Shown here in pieces: positions 35,417 to 44,919 of a stretch of DNA of 64,000 nt; the first letter of the stretch is position 1; the number at the start of each line of letters is the position of its first letter. The DNA is from Fuscibacter oryzae. GTDB taxonomy: Bacteria; Pseudomonadota; Alphaproteobacteria; Rhodobacterales; Rhodobacteraceae. Under the pieces are notes generated by a model. The model was given only the letters and a program-made list of their open reading frames with translations, ran no database searches and was not told the origin of the DNA. The stretch is from the NCBI RefSeq assembly GCF_016765795.1, contig NZ_JAESVP010000007.1, positions 1-64,000 of the forward strand, in the 5' to 3' direction. The translations under genes and the position numbers were made by a program.

Positions 35417-36957
35417 GGGGCCACCTCTGCCACTGCGGAAACCGGCAATACAGGCGTTCCGGCGATGGCCTGCACGATGCGGTCGGGCGCCACATCGGCC
35501 CCGGTCAGTTCTGCCACCATCTGGCGGTCGCGCATGACGACGACGCGGTTGGAATAGGCCACCACCTCATCCAGTTCGGAGGAGATGACGAACAGGCCCA
35601 GCCCCTCCTCTCGCAAACGGTTGATGGTGCGTACAATTTCGGCATGGGCCCCCACATCGATGCCGCGCGTGGGTTCGTCGAGGATCAGAAAACTGGGGTC
35701 AATCGCCAGCCAGCGCGCCAGAATGACCTTTTGCTGATTGCCGCCCGACAGCAATTTCACCGGCATGTCATGGTTGGCGGCACGGATATCCAGCGCATCT
35801 GCATAGCGCCCGGCAAGGTCGATCTGGTCTTCGCGGTTCAGGGCGCGGAACCAGCCCAGCTTGGCCTGCAACGCGATGATGATATTCTCGCGCACCGACA
35901 ATTCGCCGAAAATACCGTCAAGCTTGCGGTCCTCGGGGCAAAAGCCGAAACCGGCCGCCACGGCCTGCGCCGGGTTGCGGATGGTTGCGGGCTTGCCATC
36001 GACCGTGATCTGGCCGCTGTCTGCGAGATCGATGCCGAACATCAGCCGCGCCATCTCGGTCCGGCCAGACCCCAACAAGCCGGCCACGCCCACCACCTCG
36101 CCCTCATGCACATCCAGCGTAAAGGGGGCGACGCTGCCCTTGCGGCCCAGACCGGCAAAGCGGACGCAAGGCGCGCCATGGGTGGCCCCGGCAAGCCCGG
36201 TCAGGTGATGATCGAACGCCACATCCTTGCCCAGCATCATGCGGACAACATCGGTGGTGTTGACCTCGGTCAGCGCGTGGGTCGCGATCTTGCGGCCATT
36301 GCGCAAGATCGTCACCCGGTCGGCCAGCGCAAAGACCTGATCCAGAAAATGGGTGATGAAGATGATGCCCAGCCCCCGCGCCTTGAGGCTGCGGATCACG
36401 TCGAACAGGCGGTCCACCTCGTTGCGGTCAAGGCTGGCGGTGGGTTCGTCCAGCACCAGCACCTTGCCCGACAGTTCGACCGCGCGGGCAATCGCGACGA
36501 TCTGCTGGACCGCGACCGAGAACGAGGACAGCTCCTCGCGCACATCGATATCCAGCCCATAGGTCACCAGAATATTCCGCGCCCGCGCCTCGATTTCCTT
36601 GCGGCGCACCAGCCCCCAGCGGGTGGGCTGATGGCCCAGAAACAGGTTTTCCGCGACCGAGCGGTTTGGCAGCAGGTTGACCTCTTGGTAAACCGTGCCG
36701 ATGCCGTGGCTTTGGGCGTGCAGCGGGTCGCGGAACGAAACCGGCGCGCCTTGCAGCCGCACCTCGCCGCCATCCGGGCGATAGGCGCCGGTCAATATCT
36801 TGATCAGGGTCGATTTGCCCGCGCCGTTTTCGCCCAGCAAGGCATGCACCTCGCCCGCGCGCAGGGCAAAGCTCACATCGTCCAGCGCGCGGTGCTGGCC
36901 AAAGATCTTGACGATGCCCCGCGCCTCCAGCAGCGCCTCTGCGTCTTGTGCCGTCAT
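35413..36957 (-). CDS. ytfR: Sugar ABC transporter ATPase (double NBD), YtfR type
   Basis: 514 residues with two ABC domains. The first has Walker A GENGAGKST, signature-like FSVAVQQ and Walker B VLVLDEPTASLD. The second has a relaxed Walker A (GLLGSGRTE), signature LSGGNQQK and FLILDEPTRGID. This canonical/relaxed arrangement is normal for RbsA/YtfR-type importers. It lies 102 bp downstream of ytfQ after a terminator-like hairpin and overlaps ytfT. Confidence 0.9.
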   Translation of the reverse strand: MTAQDAEALLEARGIVKIFGQHRALDDVSFALRAGEVHALLGENGAGKSTLIKILTGAYRPDGGEVRLQGAPVSFRDPLHAQSHGIGTVYQEVNLLPNRSVAENLFLGHQPTRWGLVRRKEIEARARNILVTYGLDIDVREELSSFSVAVQQIVAIARAVELSGKVLVLDEPTASLDRNEVDRLFDVIRSLKARGLGIIFITHFLDQVFALADRVTILRNGRKIATHALTEVNTTDVVRMMLGKDVAFDHHLTGLAGATHGAPCVRFAGLGRKGSVAPFTLDVHEGEVVGVAGLLGSGRTEMARLMFGIDLADSGQITVDGKPATIRNPAQAVAAGFGFCPEDRKLDGIFGELSVRENIIIALQAKLGWFRALNREDQIDLAGRYADALDIRAANHDMPVKLLSGGNQQKVILARWLAIDPSFLILDEPTRGIDVGAHAEIVRTINRLREEGLGLFVISSELDEVVAYSNRVVVMRDRQMVAELTGADVAPDRIVQAIAGTPVLPVSAVAEVAP

Positions 36958-37015
36958 CGCCCGATCCCCCCGATCTTCCGGTTTCCTCCGCCCATCAGTT
37001 CACGCCGGGGCGGTT

Positions 37016-37050
37016 CAAAAAGCAATCCGGGGCCGGTGGTCCGGCCCCGG
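37016..37050 (-). terminator. Terminator-like hairpin after ytfQ
   Basis: CCGGGGCCGG-TGGT-CCGGCCCCGG (37027-37050) is a perfect 10-bp stem placed 9 bp after the ytfQ stop. On the minus strand it is followed within a few bases by TTTTT (37017-37021). It probably lets the binding-protein gene be transcribed in excess of ytfR-ytfT-yjfF. Confidence 0.7.
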
Positions 37051-37059
37051 CGATGGGTA

Positions 37060-38028
37060 TCAGTAGCCCAGACCCTTGCGGCGGTCATATTCGCCCTGCG
37101 GATCGTCGGCCTGGGTGAACAGCTTCGATTCCGTGATGATGGCCTTTTCCGGCGCGGTGCCGCCGTTCAGATAGGCATCCAGCGCATCAAAGGCCGGGCC
37201 TGCCATGTTGGGCGTCAGTTCAACCGTCGCATTCGCCTCGCCCGCGACCATGGCCGAGAAGATGTCCGGCACGCCGTCGATCGATACCACCAGAATGTCG
37301 CTGCCCGGTTTCAGGCCCGCATCCTTGATGGCCTGAATGGCCCCCACGGCCATATCGTCGTTATGGGCGTAAACCGCGCAAATGCCCTTGCCGCCGCCTT
37401 CAGCTTTCAGGAAGCCTTCCATCACCTCTTTGCCCTTGGCGCGGGTAAAATCGCCGGTCTGGCTGCGGATGACCTTGATATTCGCCGTGGCCCCCACCGC
37501 ATCATCAAAGCCCTTCTTGCGGTTGATCGCGGGAGAGGAACCGACAGTGCCCTCCAGTTCGACCACGCTGCAATCCTTGCCAGCCACGGTATCAATCAGC
37601 CACTTGCCCGCAACAGCCCCTTCCTTGACCTGATCCGAGGCGACGCCCGTCAGGTACAGATCGGCGCTGGCATCAACGCCCCGGTCCAGCAGAACGACGG
37701 GGATATTGGCTTCCTTGGCCTCGCCCAGCACCTCATCCCAGCCGGTCGAAACGACGGGGGCGACCAGAATGGCATCGACGCCCTGGGCGATAAAGCCGCG
37801 AATGGCCTTGATCTGGTTTTCCTGTTTTTGCTGGGCATCGGCGAATTTCAGGTCGATGCCGCGCTTTTCCGCCTCGGATTTCGTGACCGAGGTTTCCGCC
37901 GCGCGCCAGCCCGATTCCGATCCGATCTGCGAAAAGCCGATGACTTTGCCGGTCAGGTCGGCATGGGCAGCCGTGGACAAAAGTGCTGCCAGCCCCGCGC
38001 CAAGCGCGAGTTTCGTGATGATAGCCAT
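37060..38028 (-). CDS. ytfQ: Sugar ABC transporter periplasmic binding protein, YtfQ type
   Basis: 322 residues. Signal peptide MAIITKLALGAGLAALLSTA with cleavage after AHA. Periplasmic-binding-protein type 1 fold: KVIGFSQIGSESGWRAAET is the diagnostic YtfQ start, and VVLLDRGVDAS and VYAHNDDMAVGAIQAIKDAG line the sugar site. E. coli YtfQ binds galactofuranose. It is the first gene of the transporter operon. Confidence 0.92.
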   Translation of the reverse strand: MAIITKLALGAGLAALLSTAAHADLTGKVIGFSQIGSESGWRAAETSVTKSEAEKRGIDLKFADAQQKQENQIKAIRGFIAQGVDAILVAPVVSTGWDEVLGEAKEANIPVVLLDRGVDASADLYLTGVASDQVKEGAVAGKWLIDTVAGKDCSVVELEGTVGSSPAINRKKGFDDAVGATANIKVIRSQTGDFTRAKGKEVMEGFLKAEGGGKGICAVYAHNDDMAVGAIQAIKDAGLKPGSDILVVSIDGVPDIFSAMVAGEANATVELTPNMAGPAFDALDAYLNGGTAPEKAIITESKLFTQADDPQGEYDRRKGLGY

Positions 38029-38330
38029 GTTTCCTCCCGTGGAAATTGGCCACGCTCCTCAACGTGGCGAGGTCAGGCTAGCAAAAGTAGTATTATATGC
38101 AAGATGGCTTTCCAGCCGCACTGCGGCGAGAAAAGCCTTGGCCGAGATATGCAAAAGCAATGGGTTGCGTCGGAGGCGTGAGCAGATCTGACCGCCGCAG
38201 CGCAGCGTCCGTATCAGTGGAATGCGCCAGGCGGGTGCTAAGGACGTCAAGGTTCGCCCGATTCGTCGGGGTGTGGTTGTCTCTTGTCCAGCACGCTGGC
38301 AATGTCGCCCGTAACAACAAAGGAGAAGCC
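38029..38330. promoter_or_regulatory. ytfQ-pmm divergent intergenic region
   Basis: 302 bp without a supported gene. On the minus strand TATAAT (plus 38092-38097) is a good -10 for ytfQ. Between it and ytfQ lies the inverted repeat GCCACG-N8-CGTGGC (about 38049-38068), a candidate operator for the FadR-type regulator or another factor. AAAGGAG just before 38331 is the phosphomannomutase ribosome site. The rest (38110-38310) shows no recognisable element; open frames through it are not conserved in character. Confidence 0.5.
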
Positions 38331-39719
38331 ATGGCCCCGAAATTTGGAACAAGCGGCCTGCGCGGTCTGGTGGTGGAGCTGACGGATGATCTGGTGGCCG
38401 ATCATGTCCGCGCCTTTATGGCGGCATGTCCGGTGGGAACGGGGCTGTGGATCGGGCGCGATCTGCGCCCCTCATCCCCCGCGCTGGCGGCTGCGGTGGC
38501 CAAGGCGGCGCGGGCCGAAGGTGTCGCGGTCACCGATTGCGGTGCTGTGCCCACACCCGCGCTGGCCCTTGCCGCCATGCAGGCGGGGGCGGCGGCGGTG
38601 ATGGTGACGGGCAGCCACATTCCGGCAGATCGCAACGGGCTGAAATTCTACCTGCCCAGCGGCGAAATTGCCAAAAGCGATGAGGCGGCGATTCTGGCAA
38701 ACCTTGGCCGCCCCGCCGCAGGCAAAGCGGCAGGGATGGCCACCGACACCACGGCAGGGGCCGTGTGGGTCGCGCGCTATGTCACTGCCTTTGGCCCCGA
38801 TGCCCTGCGCGGGTTGCGCATCGGCGTCTGGGCGCATAGCGCCGTCAGCCGCGATCTGCTGGGTCAGGTGCTGACGGCCCTTGGGGCCAAGGCGATAGAA
38901 GTGGGCAGGTCGGACCATTTCATCCCCGTCGATACCGAGGCTGTCGCCCCCGAGGCGCGGACCGCGATTGCGGCTTGGGTTGCTGAACACCGGCTGGATG
39001 CGCTGATCTCGACCGATGGCGATGGCGACCGGCCTTTGCTGGCCGATGCGGCGGGGCAGGTGGTGCCGGGCGATGTGCTGGGCCAGATCACGGCGGCGGC
39101 GCTGGGGGCAGGGGTGGTGGTGACCCCGGTCAGCTCGAACAGCGGGGCCGAGGCGTCGAGGCATTTTGCCCGCGTTGATCGCACGAAAATCGGCTCTCCT
39201 TTCGTGATTGCCGGAATGGCGGCGGCGGGGGGGCGCGTGGTCGGATACGAGGCGAACGGCGGCTTTTTGCTGGGCTTTGCCGCGCAGGGGCCAGCCGGTC
39301 TGCTGCCGCCCCTTGCCACACGCGACAGCCTGCTGCCCCTGATCGCCACCCTGACCGAAGCGCGCCGCGCGGGCGGTGTTGCGGCCCGCGTGGCACAGGA
39401 ACCGGCACGTTTTACCGCCGCCGACCGGCTGGAAAACACCCCGACCGAAGCGGCGGCGGCCCTGCTGGCGCGGTTGATCGGCAGCCCGCCCGACCTTGCC
39501 GCCCTGCTGGCCTGGCTGGAGGAACGCGCGGTGGCGACCGACCTGACCGATGGTTTGCGGGTTACGCTGGCCTCTGGCCGGGTGTTGCATCTGCGCCCGT
39601 CGGGCAATGCGCCAGAGTTCCGCATCTATGCCGAGGCTGAAACCTCCGCCGCCGCGCAGGGCCTGATGGGGCGGGCCTTTGCGCTTTTGGCGGCAGAGTT
39701 TCCGCCAGACCCTGCCTGA
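38331..39719 (+). CDS. Phosphomannomutase / phosphoglucomutase family enzyme
   Basis: 462 residues from ATG 38331, preceded by AAAGGAG; the 78-codon longer frame is intergenic. GTSGLRG marks the N-terminal domain. The phosphoserine loop reads VTGSHIPADRNGLK (Ser in place of the usual TASHNP context). The metal site is STDGDGDRPLL, and RPSGNAPEFRIYAEA is the C-terminal phosphate-binding loop. It should interconvert mannose 6-phosphate and mannose 1-phosphate, feeding the ManC gene 61 bp downstream. Confidence 0.88.
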   Translation: MAPKFGTSGLRGLVVELTDDLVADHVRAFMAACPVGTGLWIGRDLRPSSPALAAAVAKAARAEGVAVTDCGAVPTPALALAAMQAGAAAVMVTGSHIPADRNGLKFYLPSGEIAKSDEAAILANLGRPAAGKAAGMATDTTAGAVWVARYVTAFGPDALRGLRIGVWAHSAVSRDLLGQVLTALGAKAIEVGRSDHFIPVDTEAVAPEARTAIAAWVAEHRLDALISTDGDGDRPLLADAAGQVVPGDVLGQITAAALGAGVVVTPVSSNSGAEASRHFARVDRTKIGSPFVIAGMAAAGGRVVGYEANGGFLLGFAAQGPAGLLPPLATRDSLLPLIATLTEARRAGGVAARVAQEPARFTAADRLENTPTEAAAALLARLIGSPPDLAALLAWLEERAVATDLTDGLRVTLASGRVLHLRPSGNAPEFRIYAEAETSAAAQGLMGRAFALLAAEFPPDPA

Positions 39720-39780
39720 ACCTCTTGCCCCGACGGGCAAATCTGGCACAAGCTGGCCCCGACATTTTGGGATGAGAATA

Positions 39781-41208
39781 ATGATTACTCCGGTTCTGTT
39801 GTGTGGTGGTTCGGGCACCCGGCTGTGGCCTCTGTCGCGGAAAAGCTATCCCAAGCAGTTCGTGCATCTGACGGGCGCGGACAGCCTGTTTGTCGCCTCT
39901 GCCCGCAGGCTTTCGGGCGCGGGCTTTGCGCCGCCGGTCGTCGTCACCGGCTCTGATTTCCGCTTTATCGTGACCGAGCAATTGCTGGAGGCCGGGGTAG
40001 ATCCCGGTGCCATCCTGATCGAGCCGGAGGGGCGCAACACCGCCCCCGCCGTGCTGGCCGCCACCCTGCGCATCGCCGCAAGCGACCCCGATGCGCTGAT
40101 CCTTGTTGCGCCGTCGGATCATGCCATCGACAACCCGGATGCCTTTTGCGCCGCTGTGCAGCGCGGCGTGCCCGCGGCGCAGGCGGGGCAGATTGTCACC
40201 TTTGGCATCGCGCCGACCCATGCCGAAACCGGCTATGGCTGGCTGGAACTGGCCAGCCCGGCGGCGGCAGACCCGGTGGCGCTGCGCCGCTTTGTCGAAA
40301 AGCCCGATGCTGCGCGCGCGCAGGACATGTTGCAGGCCGGAACCTATTTGTGGAACGCCGGGATCTTCCTGTTCAGCGCGAAAACCATGCTGGCGGCGTT
40401 TCAGGCCCATGCGCCCGAGATGCTGATACCAATTAAGCAATCGATTGAACTGGCCCGTGCCGACCTTGGCTTTTTGCGGCTGGACGCCGGGGCCTGGGCC
40501 AAGGCACCGTCAATCTCGGTCGATTATGCGGTGATGGAGCGGGCAGCGAACCTGTCGGTCGTGGCCTTTGCCGAGGGCTGGAATGATCTGGGCGGCTGGG
40601 ATGCGGTGGCGCGTGAAATGGGGGCGGATGCCAATGGCGTCAGCACTTCTGGCGCGGTGACGGCGATCGATTGCGCCGATACGCTGCTGCGGTCGGACAG
40701 CGACGGGGTAGAGCTGGTTGGCATCGGGCTGAAGAACATCGTCGCCGTGGCGATGAATGACGCGGTTCTGGTCGCCGACCGCAGCCGCGCGCAGGATGTA
40801 AAACGTGCGGTCGAGGTGCTGCGCGCCAAGGGTGCCAAACAGGCCGAGGCTTTTCCGCGCGATCACCGTCCCTGGGGCTGGTTTGAAACGCTGGCCCTTG
40901 CCGACCGCTTTCAGGTCAAGCGCATCGTGGTGCATCCCGGCGCATCTTTGTCGCTGCAAAGCCATTTCCACCGCTCCGAACACTGGATCGTGGTATCCGG
41001 CACTGCGCGGGTGACGATTGATGACACGGTGCAGGTGCTGGGTGAAAACCAGTCGGTCTATATTCCGCTGGGGGCCAAGCATCGGATGGAAAACCCCGGC
41101 CGCGTGCCGATGGTTCTGATCGAGGTGCAGACCGGCAGTTACCTGGGCGAAGATGACATCGTGCGCTATGATGACATCTATGCGCGCGGGCAGGGGGCCA
41201 AGGGCTGA
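39781..41208 (+). CDS. manC: Mannose-1-phosphate guanylyltransferase / mannose-6-phosphate isomerase
   Basis: 475 residues from the ATG at 39781 (ITPVLLCGGSGTRLWPLSRK); an ATG three codons earlier is also possible. The nucleotidyltransferase domain (1 to about 340) has the GGSGTRLWPLSR loop, SYPKQF and FVEKPDA. The C-terminal cupin isomerase domain has RPWGWFETL, HPGASLSLQSHFHRSEHW and PLGAKHRMENPG with metal-binding His residues. It makes GDP-mannose for exopolysaccharide or LPS and is paired with phosphomannomutase upstream. Confidence 0.94.
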   Translation: MITPVLLCGGSGTRLWPLSRKSYPKQFVHLTGADSLFVASARRLSGAGFAPPVVVTGSDFRFIVTEQLLEAGVDPGAILIEPEGRNTAPAVLAATLRIAASDPDALILVAPSDHAIDNPDAFCAAVQRGVPAAQAGQIVTFGIAPTHAETGYGWLELASPAAADPVALRRFVEKPDAARAQDMLQAGTYLWNAGIFLFSAKTMLAAFQAHAPEMLIPIKQSIELARADLGFLRLDAGAWAKAPSISVDYAVMERAANLSVVAFAEGWNDLGGWDAVAREMGADANGVSTSGAVTAIDCADTLLRSDSDGVELVGIGLKNIVAVAMNDAVLVADRSRAQDVKRAVEVLRAKGAKQAEAFPRDHRPWGWFETLALADRFQVKRIVVHPGASLSLQSHFHRSEHWIVVSGTARVTIDDTVQVLGENQSVYIPLGAKHRMENPGRVPMVLIEVQTGSYLGEDDIVRYDDIYARGQGAKG

Positions 41209-41221
41209 TCCCAGCCGTGGA

Positions 41222-41713
41222 TCAGTCCTGCACGGGCCGATAGCCGCCGTGCCAATAGGTCAGCGCGCCGACGCCTGCGGTGATGCGGGTGGCGCGGACA
41301 TGGCCCACAACGATGGTATGGGTGGCCTTGTCGATCATGTCTTCCACCTCGCAGTCAAAGGCGGCGGCGGCCCCGTTCAGCAGGCGCGCCCCGGTAACGG
41401 CGGTTTCCCATTCGGCCCCGTCATAGCGCGCCGGTCCCTGCGCGCCGGTGCGGCCAGAAAACCGCTCTGCCACCGCCTGTTGTGCGGCACCCAGCGACGA
41501 CAGGCCAAAGAACGGATAGCGCGTCAGCAACGGATGGGCCGAGGAACTGCGATTGATGCAGACCAGCACCATCGGCGGTTCGGCCGACAGCGATACGGCA
41601 GAGGTGACCACAAGACCATTCGCCTCATCCCCCTGACCTACCGTCAGAATGGCGCAATTCCCGACAATGGCCCGCATGGCCGCGCGGAATGTGTCGGGGG
41701 TCAGATCCTTCAT
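41222..41713 (-). CDS. Flavin reductase family protein (FMN-binding split-barrel)
   Basis: 163 residues from ATG 41711-41713. Typical start TFRAAMRAIVGNCAILTV, then GLVVTSAVSLSAEPPMVLVC (flavin contact), a central SSAHPLL, and the C-terminal VVGHVRATRITAGVGALTYWHGGYRP. Such proteins reduce FMN or FAD with NAD(P)H for a partner monooxygenase. No monooxygenase is adjacent, so the partner is unknown. It is convergent with manC. Confidence 0.88.
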   Translation of the reverse strand: MKDLTPDTFRAAMRAIVGNCAILTVGQGDEANGLVVTSAVSLSAEPPMVLVCINRSSSAHPLLTRYPFFGLSSLGAAQQAVAERFSGRTGAQGPARYDGAEWETAVTGARLLNGAAAAFDCEVEDMIDKATHTIVVGHVRATRITAGVGALTYWHGGYRPVQD

Positions 41714-41850
41714 GCTGTCTCCATCGGGTCGCATCGCCCTGCAAATAGGGCAATCGGCGGCAATCGTCACCACCCCCTTGCCGGAAAATCGTGGCGATGG
41801 TGGACCGAAATGGCGGCAACCGCTATCAGATAGGCAAACCCGGAGGACCA

Positions 41851-42147
41851 ATGCCCCAGCCAACCGATCTGATCGCGCTGTTTCAATCACAACTGACCGA
41901 GCCGTTTCGCATCGGCCTGTTGATCGCCCTGTTCATCACCATGCTGCGCACCCGCGCCAACACCGGCATCTGGACGCCGCTGGCCATCGGGGCGGTGTTC
42001 GTGGCCGTGGTCATCCCGGTCACGCGGGTATCGGGCGCCCCCAAGGCCCCGATGCCGACCGAGATCGGCGTGGGCATTCTGGCCAACATCGTGTTGCTGG
42101 CGGTTGTGCTGGGCGTCTGGACGCTGTGGCAGCGCCTGCGCCGCTGA
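41851..42147 (+). CDS. Small integral membrane protein, family not recognised
   Basis: 98 residues from ATG 41851 with GGAGGA seven bases upstream. Three hydrophobic segments: FRIGLLIALFITMLRT, WTPLAIGAVFVAVVIPVT and GVGILANIVLLAVVLGVWTLW. The short charged loops include the segment APKAPMPTEIG. A perfect GC hairpin follows the stop. The strong ribosome site and the membrane pattern support a real gene. No function can be proposed. Confidence 0.7.
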   Translation: MPQPTDLIALFQSQLTEPFRIGLLIALFITMLRTRANTGIWTPLAIGAVFVAVVIPVTRVSGAPKAPMPTEIGVGILANIVLLAVVLGVWTLWQRLRR

Positions 42148-42156
42148 AAATGAAAC

Positions 42157-42182
42157 GGGCCGGGGTGTCGCCACCCCGGCCC
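42157..42182. terminator. Bidirectional terminator-like hairpin
   Basis: GGGCCGGGGTG-TCGC-CACCCCGGCCC is a perfect 11-bp stem between two convergent genes (stops at 42147 and 42205). On the minus strand it is followed by GTTTCATTTTC. No T-run is seen on the plus strand. Confidence 0.65.
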
Positions 42183-42204
42183 GATCCTGTGCGTGTCTTC
42201 GGCC

Positions 42205-44076
42205 TTATTCGGCGAAGATGTTTTTCTTGTGGGTGTCGCCCGGCACAAAGATCGTGCCGATCACAACGGTCATCATGGCGATGACGATGGCATACCACAG
42301 ACCGGAATAGATGTTGCCGGTCTGGGCAGAGATCGCCAGCGCCGTCGCGGGCAGCAGGCCCCCGAACCAGCCGTTGCCGATGTGGTAGGGCAGCGACATG
42401 CCGGAATAGCGGATGCGGGTCGGGAACAGCTCAACCAGCATGGCCGCAATCGGGCCGTATACCATCGTCACCAGGATGATCAGATAGGTGAGGATCGCGA
42501 TGATCGTCAGCTTCTGGCCGGAGAAGATGTCAAGGAAGTTCGCAGCCTTGGCAATGCCTTCGGCCTTGTCCACTGCAACCGGGTAACCCGCAGCGGCCAG
42601 CGCGTCGGCCAAGCCTTTTTCAAAGCCGGTCTTCACGCCATTGGCGCTGTCAAGCGCGGCTTGCGCCGCATCGGTGGCAGCCTGATCGGTGCCCGCCTTG
42701 GCGGTTTCCAGCGCGGCCTTGGCTTCGGCAATCGCCTTGGCATTGGCACCTGCGTCATAAGACGACACAACCGTTTCACCGACCTTGACGCTGGCGATGG
42801 TGCCAGCTGGGGCGGCCACGGTTTCGGAATTGGCCGAAGCCTTGTTCAGCGCGGCCTTCAGCACGTCGCAGCTGTGCGTGAACTTCGCGGTGCCCACCGG
42901 GTTGAACTGGAACGAGCAGTCGGCCGGATCGGCGGTCACGACGATCTGGGTCTGTTGCGCGGCATAAAGGGCCGGGTTCGCGGTCTTGGTCAGGAAGTGG
43001 AAGACCGGGAAGTAGGTGATTGCCGCAATCAGGCAACCGGCCAGGATGATCGGCTTGCGGCCGATGCGGTCCGACAGGCGGCCGAAGAAGATGAAGCCAT
43101 AGGTGCCCAGGATCAGCGACCACGCCACGAAGACGTTGGCCGAAAAGCTGTCAACCTTGACGACGGATTGCAGGAAGAACAGGGCGTAGAATTGGCCCGA
43201 ATACCAGACGACGGCTTGACCCGCAGTCAGACCCAGCAGGGCGATGACGGCGAATTTGGCGTTTTTCCACTGACCGAAGGCTTCGCGCAGCGGCGCTTTC
43301 GAGGCGGCACCCTCTTCCTTCATCTTCTTGAAGGCGGGGGATTCGTTCATCGTCACGCGGATATAGAGCGAGATCAGCAGCAGGAAGATCGACCCCAGGA
43401 ACGGGATGCGCCAGCCCCAGGCTTTCCACGGCTCCAGCATTACCTGTTCGCCGGTCTTGGCATCCAAAAGCGCCGCACCGTCCAGGCCGAATTGCGGCAC
43501 GGTCGGGTAATGGCCGTTGATGTAGCCTTGGCACAGCAGAATGATCACCAGCGACAGCAGCAGACCCAGGGTCGCCGTGGTCTGGATGAACGAAGTGAAA
43601 TAGCCGCGCTGATTTTGCGGCGCGTGTTCGGCCACATAGGTCGCCGCCCCGCCGTATTCGCCACCAAGGGCAAGACCCTGCAACATGCGCAGGCCGATCA
43701 GGATAAACGGGGCAGCAATGCCCCAGCTTTGATAGCCGGGCAGCAGGCCCACGAGGAAGGTGGACAGACCCATGATCAGGATGGTCGCAAGGAAGGTATA
43801 CTTGCGACCGATCAGATCCCCCAGCGAGCCAAAGACCAGCGCGCCGAACGGACGCACCAGAAAGCCCGCGGCAAAGGCCAGCAGCGCAAAGATGTTGCGG
43901 GTGGCTTCGGGGAAGGGGGTGAAGAACTGTGCCCCGATGATCGCGGCAAGCGAGCCGTAAAGGTAGAAGTCATACCATTCGAAAACGGTGCCGGCAGAGG
44001 AGGCGATAATGACCTTCCTCTCTTCCGCCGTCATGGGACGCGAGCGGGTGCTGGCGTCGGGTGCAGTATATGCCAT
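42205..44076 (-). CDS. MHS-family MFS transporter with a large periplasmic insertion
   Basis: 623 residues from ATG 44074-44076. MHS signatures: SSAGTVFEWYDFYLYGSLAA, the loop GSLGDLIGRKYTFLATI, RMLQGLALGGEYGGAATYVA and GRLSDRIGRKPIILAGCLI. The family is usually about 430-450 residues. Here extra segments lie in the TM5-6 loop (about 182-222) and the TM9-10 loop (about 365-515), both periplasmic by standard topology. The second insert has two Cys (C387, C403) and an Ala-rich probable helical hairpin (about 445-490). The family carries organic acids, betaine and similar compounds. Adjacent adk and acs suggest an acid such as acetate (inference). Confidence 0.88.
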   Translation of the reverse strand: MAYTAPDASTRSRPMTAEERKVIIASSAGTVFEWYDFYLYGSLAAIIGAQFFTPFPEATRNIFALLAFAAGFLVRPFGALVFGSLGDLIGRKYTFLATILIMGLSTFLVGLLPGYQSWGIAAPFILIGLRMLQGLALGGEYGGAATYVAEHAPQNQRGYFTSFIQTTATLGLLLSLVIILLCQGYINGHYPTVPQFGLDGAALLDAKTGEQVMLEPWKAWGWRIPFLGSIFLLLISLYIRVTMNESPAFKKMKEEGAASKAPLREAFGQWKNAKFAVIALLGLTAGQAVVWYSGQFYALFFLQSVVKVDSFSANVFVAWSLILGTYGFIFFGRLSDRIGRKPIILAGCLIAAITYFPVFHFLTKTANPALYAAQQTQIVVTADPADCSFQFNPVGTAKFTHSCDVLKAALNKASANSETVAAPAGTIASVKVGETVVSSYDAGANAKAIAEAKAALETAKAGTDQAATDAAQAALDSANGVKTGFEKGLADALAAAGYPVAVDKAEGIAKAANFLDIFSGQKLTIIAILTYLIILVTMVYGPIAAMLVELFPTRIRYSGMSLPYHIGNGWFGGLLPATALAISAQTGNIYSGLWYAIVIAMMTVVIGTIFVPGDTHKKNIFAE

Positions 44077-44244
44077 GTGGCCTCCTCCATGTTTCCGGCT
44101 TGTCGCCGGGACTGTCACGATCAGCGTCTGTGCGGGCAAACCTCGGCTGTTCCCGGCCAAGCGGACGGGTTCGGCAGCGTGCCGTTCTGGCTGATCTCTC
44201 TCCCTTCCTCCACGCCCGGCCCTCCTGCCGGACGCAGCCGTCCC

Positions 44245-44916
44245 TCAGGCTGAAACGCCCATCACGATGCGGCCAAGCGTGCTGCGAACCGCGCCGATGT
44301 CTGCCATCGCGTCGATCCGTTCCAACACGCCCTTGCCGTCGTAATAGGCGATCAGGGGTGCCGTCTGGGCGTGATAGGCCTTGAGCCTTTCGCGCACCGT
44401 TTCGGCATTGTCGTCGGCCCGGCGCTTGAAGTCCGAGCCGCCGCATTTGTCGCAAGTGCCTGCATGGGCAGGTTGCTTGAACTGGTCGTGATAGCCTTCG
44501 CCACAGGTGCCGCAGGTAAAGCGGCCCGAAACCCGGCCCACCATCGCCTCGTCATCAACCTCAAGGCTGATGGCCGCTGTCACCTTCTGACCCTTGGCAG
44601 CCAGCAGGCTGTCCAGTGCGGCGGCCTGGCCTGCGGTACGAGGAAAACCGTCAAGGATGATGCCCTTGGCGGTATCAGGCTGGGCCATGCGGTCGCGCAG
44701 GATCGCCAGCACGATGTCATCGGACACCAGACCACCCGCCGCCATCACAGCCTTGGCAGCACTGCCCGCCTCGGTGCCCTGTGCCACCGCCGCGCGCAGC
44801 ATGTCGCCGGTCGAAAGCTGGATCAGACCGAAGTCCTCTTCCAGCATCCGGGCCTGCGTGCCTTTGCCGGCACCGGGTGGGCCAAGAAGGATCAGGACGG
44901 GGGCGGGGGATGCCAT
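44245..44916 (-). CDS. adk: Adenylate kinase with a zinc-type LID
   Basis: 223 residues. P-loop GPPGAGKGTQA (12-22), STGDMLRAAV, GIILDGFPRT, and a LID with four cysteines (CGTCGEGYHDQ and CDKCGG) that should bind zinc. It converts ATP and AMP to two ADP. It lies 3 bp downstream of acs, which makes AMP, so the pairing directly recycles AMP from acetate activation. It may be a second adk in the genome, the usual one being near ribosomal protein genes. Confidence 0.93.
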   Translation of the reverse strand: MASPAPVLILLGPPGAGKGTQARMLEEDFGLIQLSTGDMLRAAVAQGTEAGSAAKAVMAAGGLVSDDIVLAILRDRMAQPDTAKGIILDGFPRTAGQAAALDSLLAAKGQKVTAAISLEVDDEAMVGRVSGRFTCGTCGEGYHDQFKQPAHAGTCDKCGGSDFKRRADDNAETVRERLKAYHAQTAPLIAYYDGKGVLERIDAMADIGAVRSTLGRIVMGVSA

Positions 44917-44919
44917 GGA

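Noticed and set aside
38097-38330. A 78-codon extension of the phosphomannomutase
   Set aside because: The segment has no family similarity and a strong AAAGGAG ribosome site precedes the ATG at 38331.
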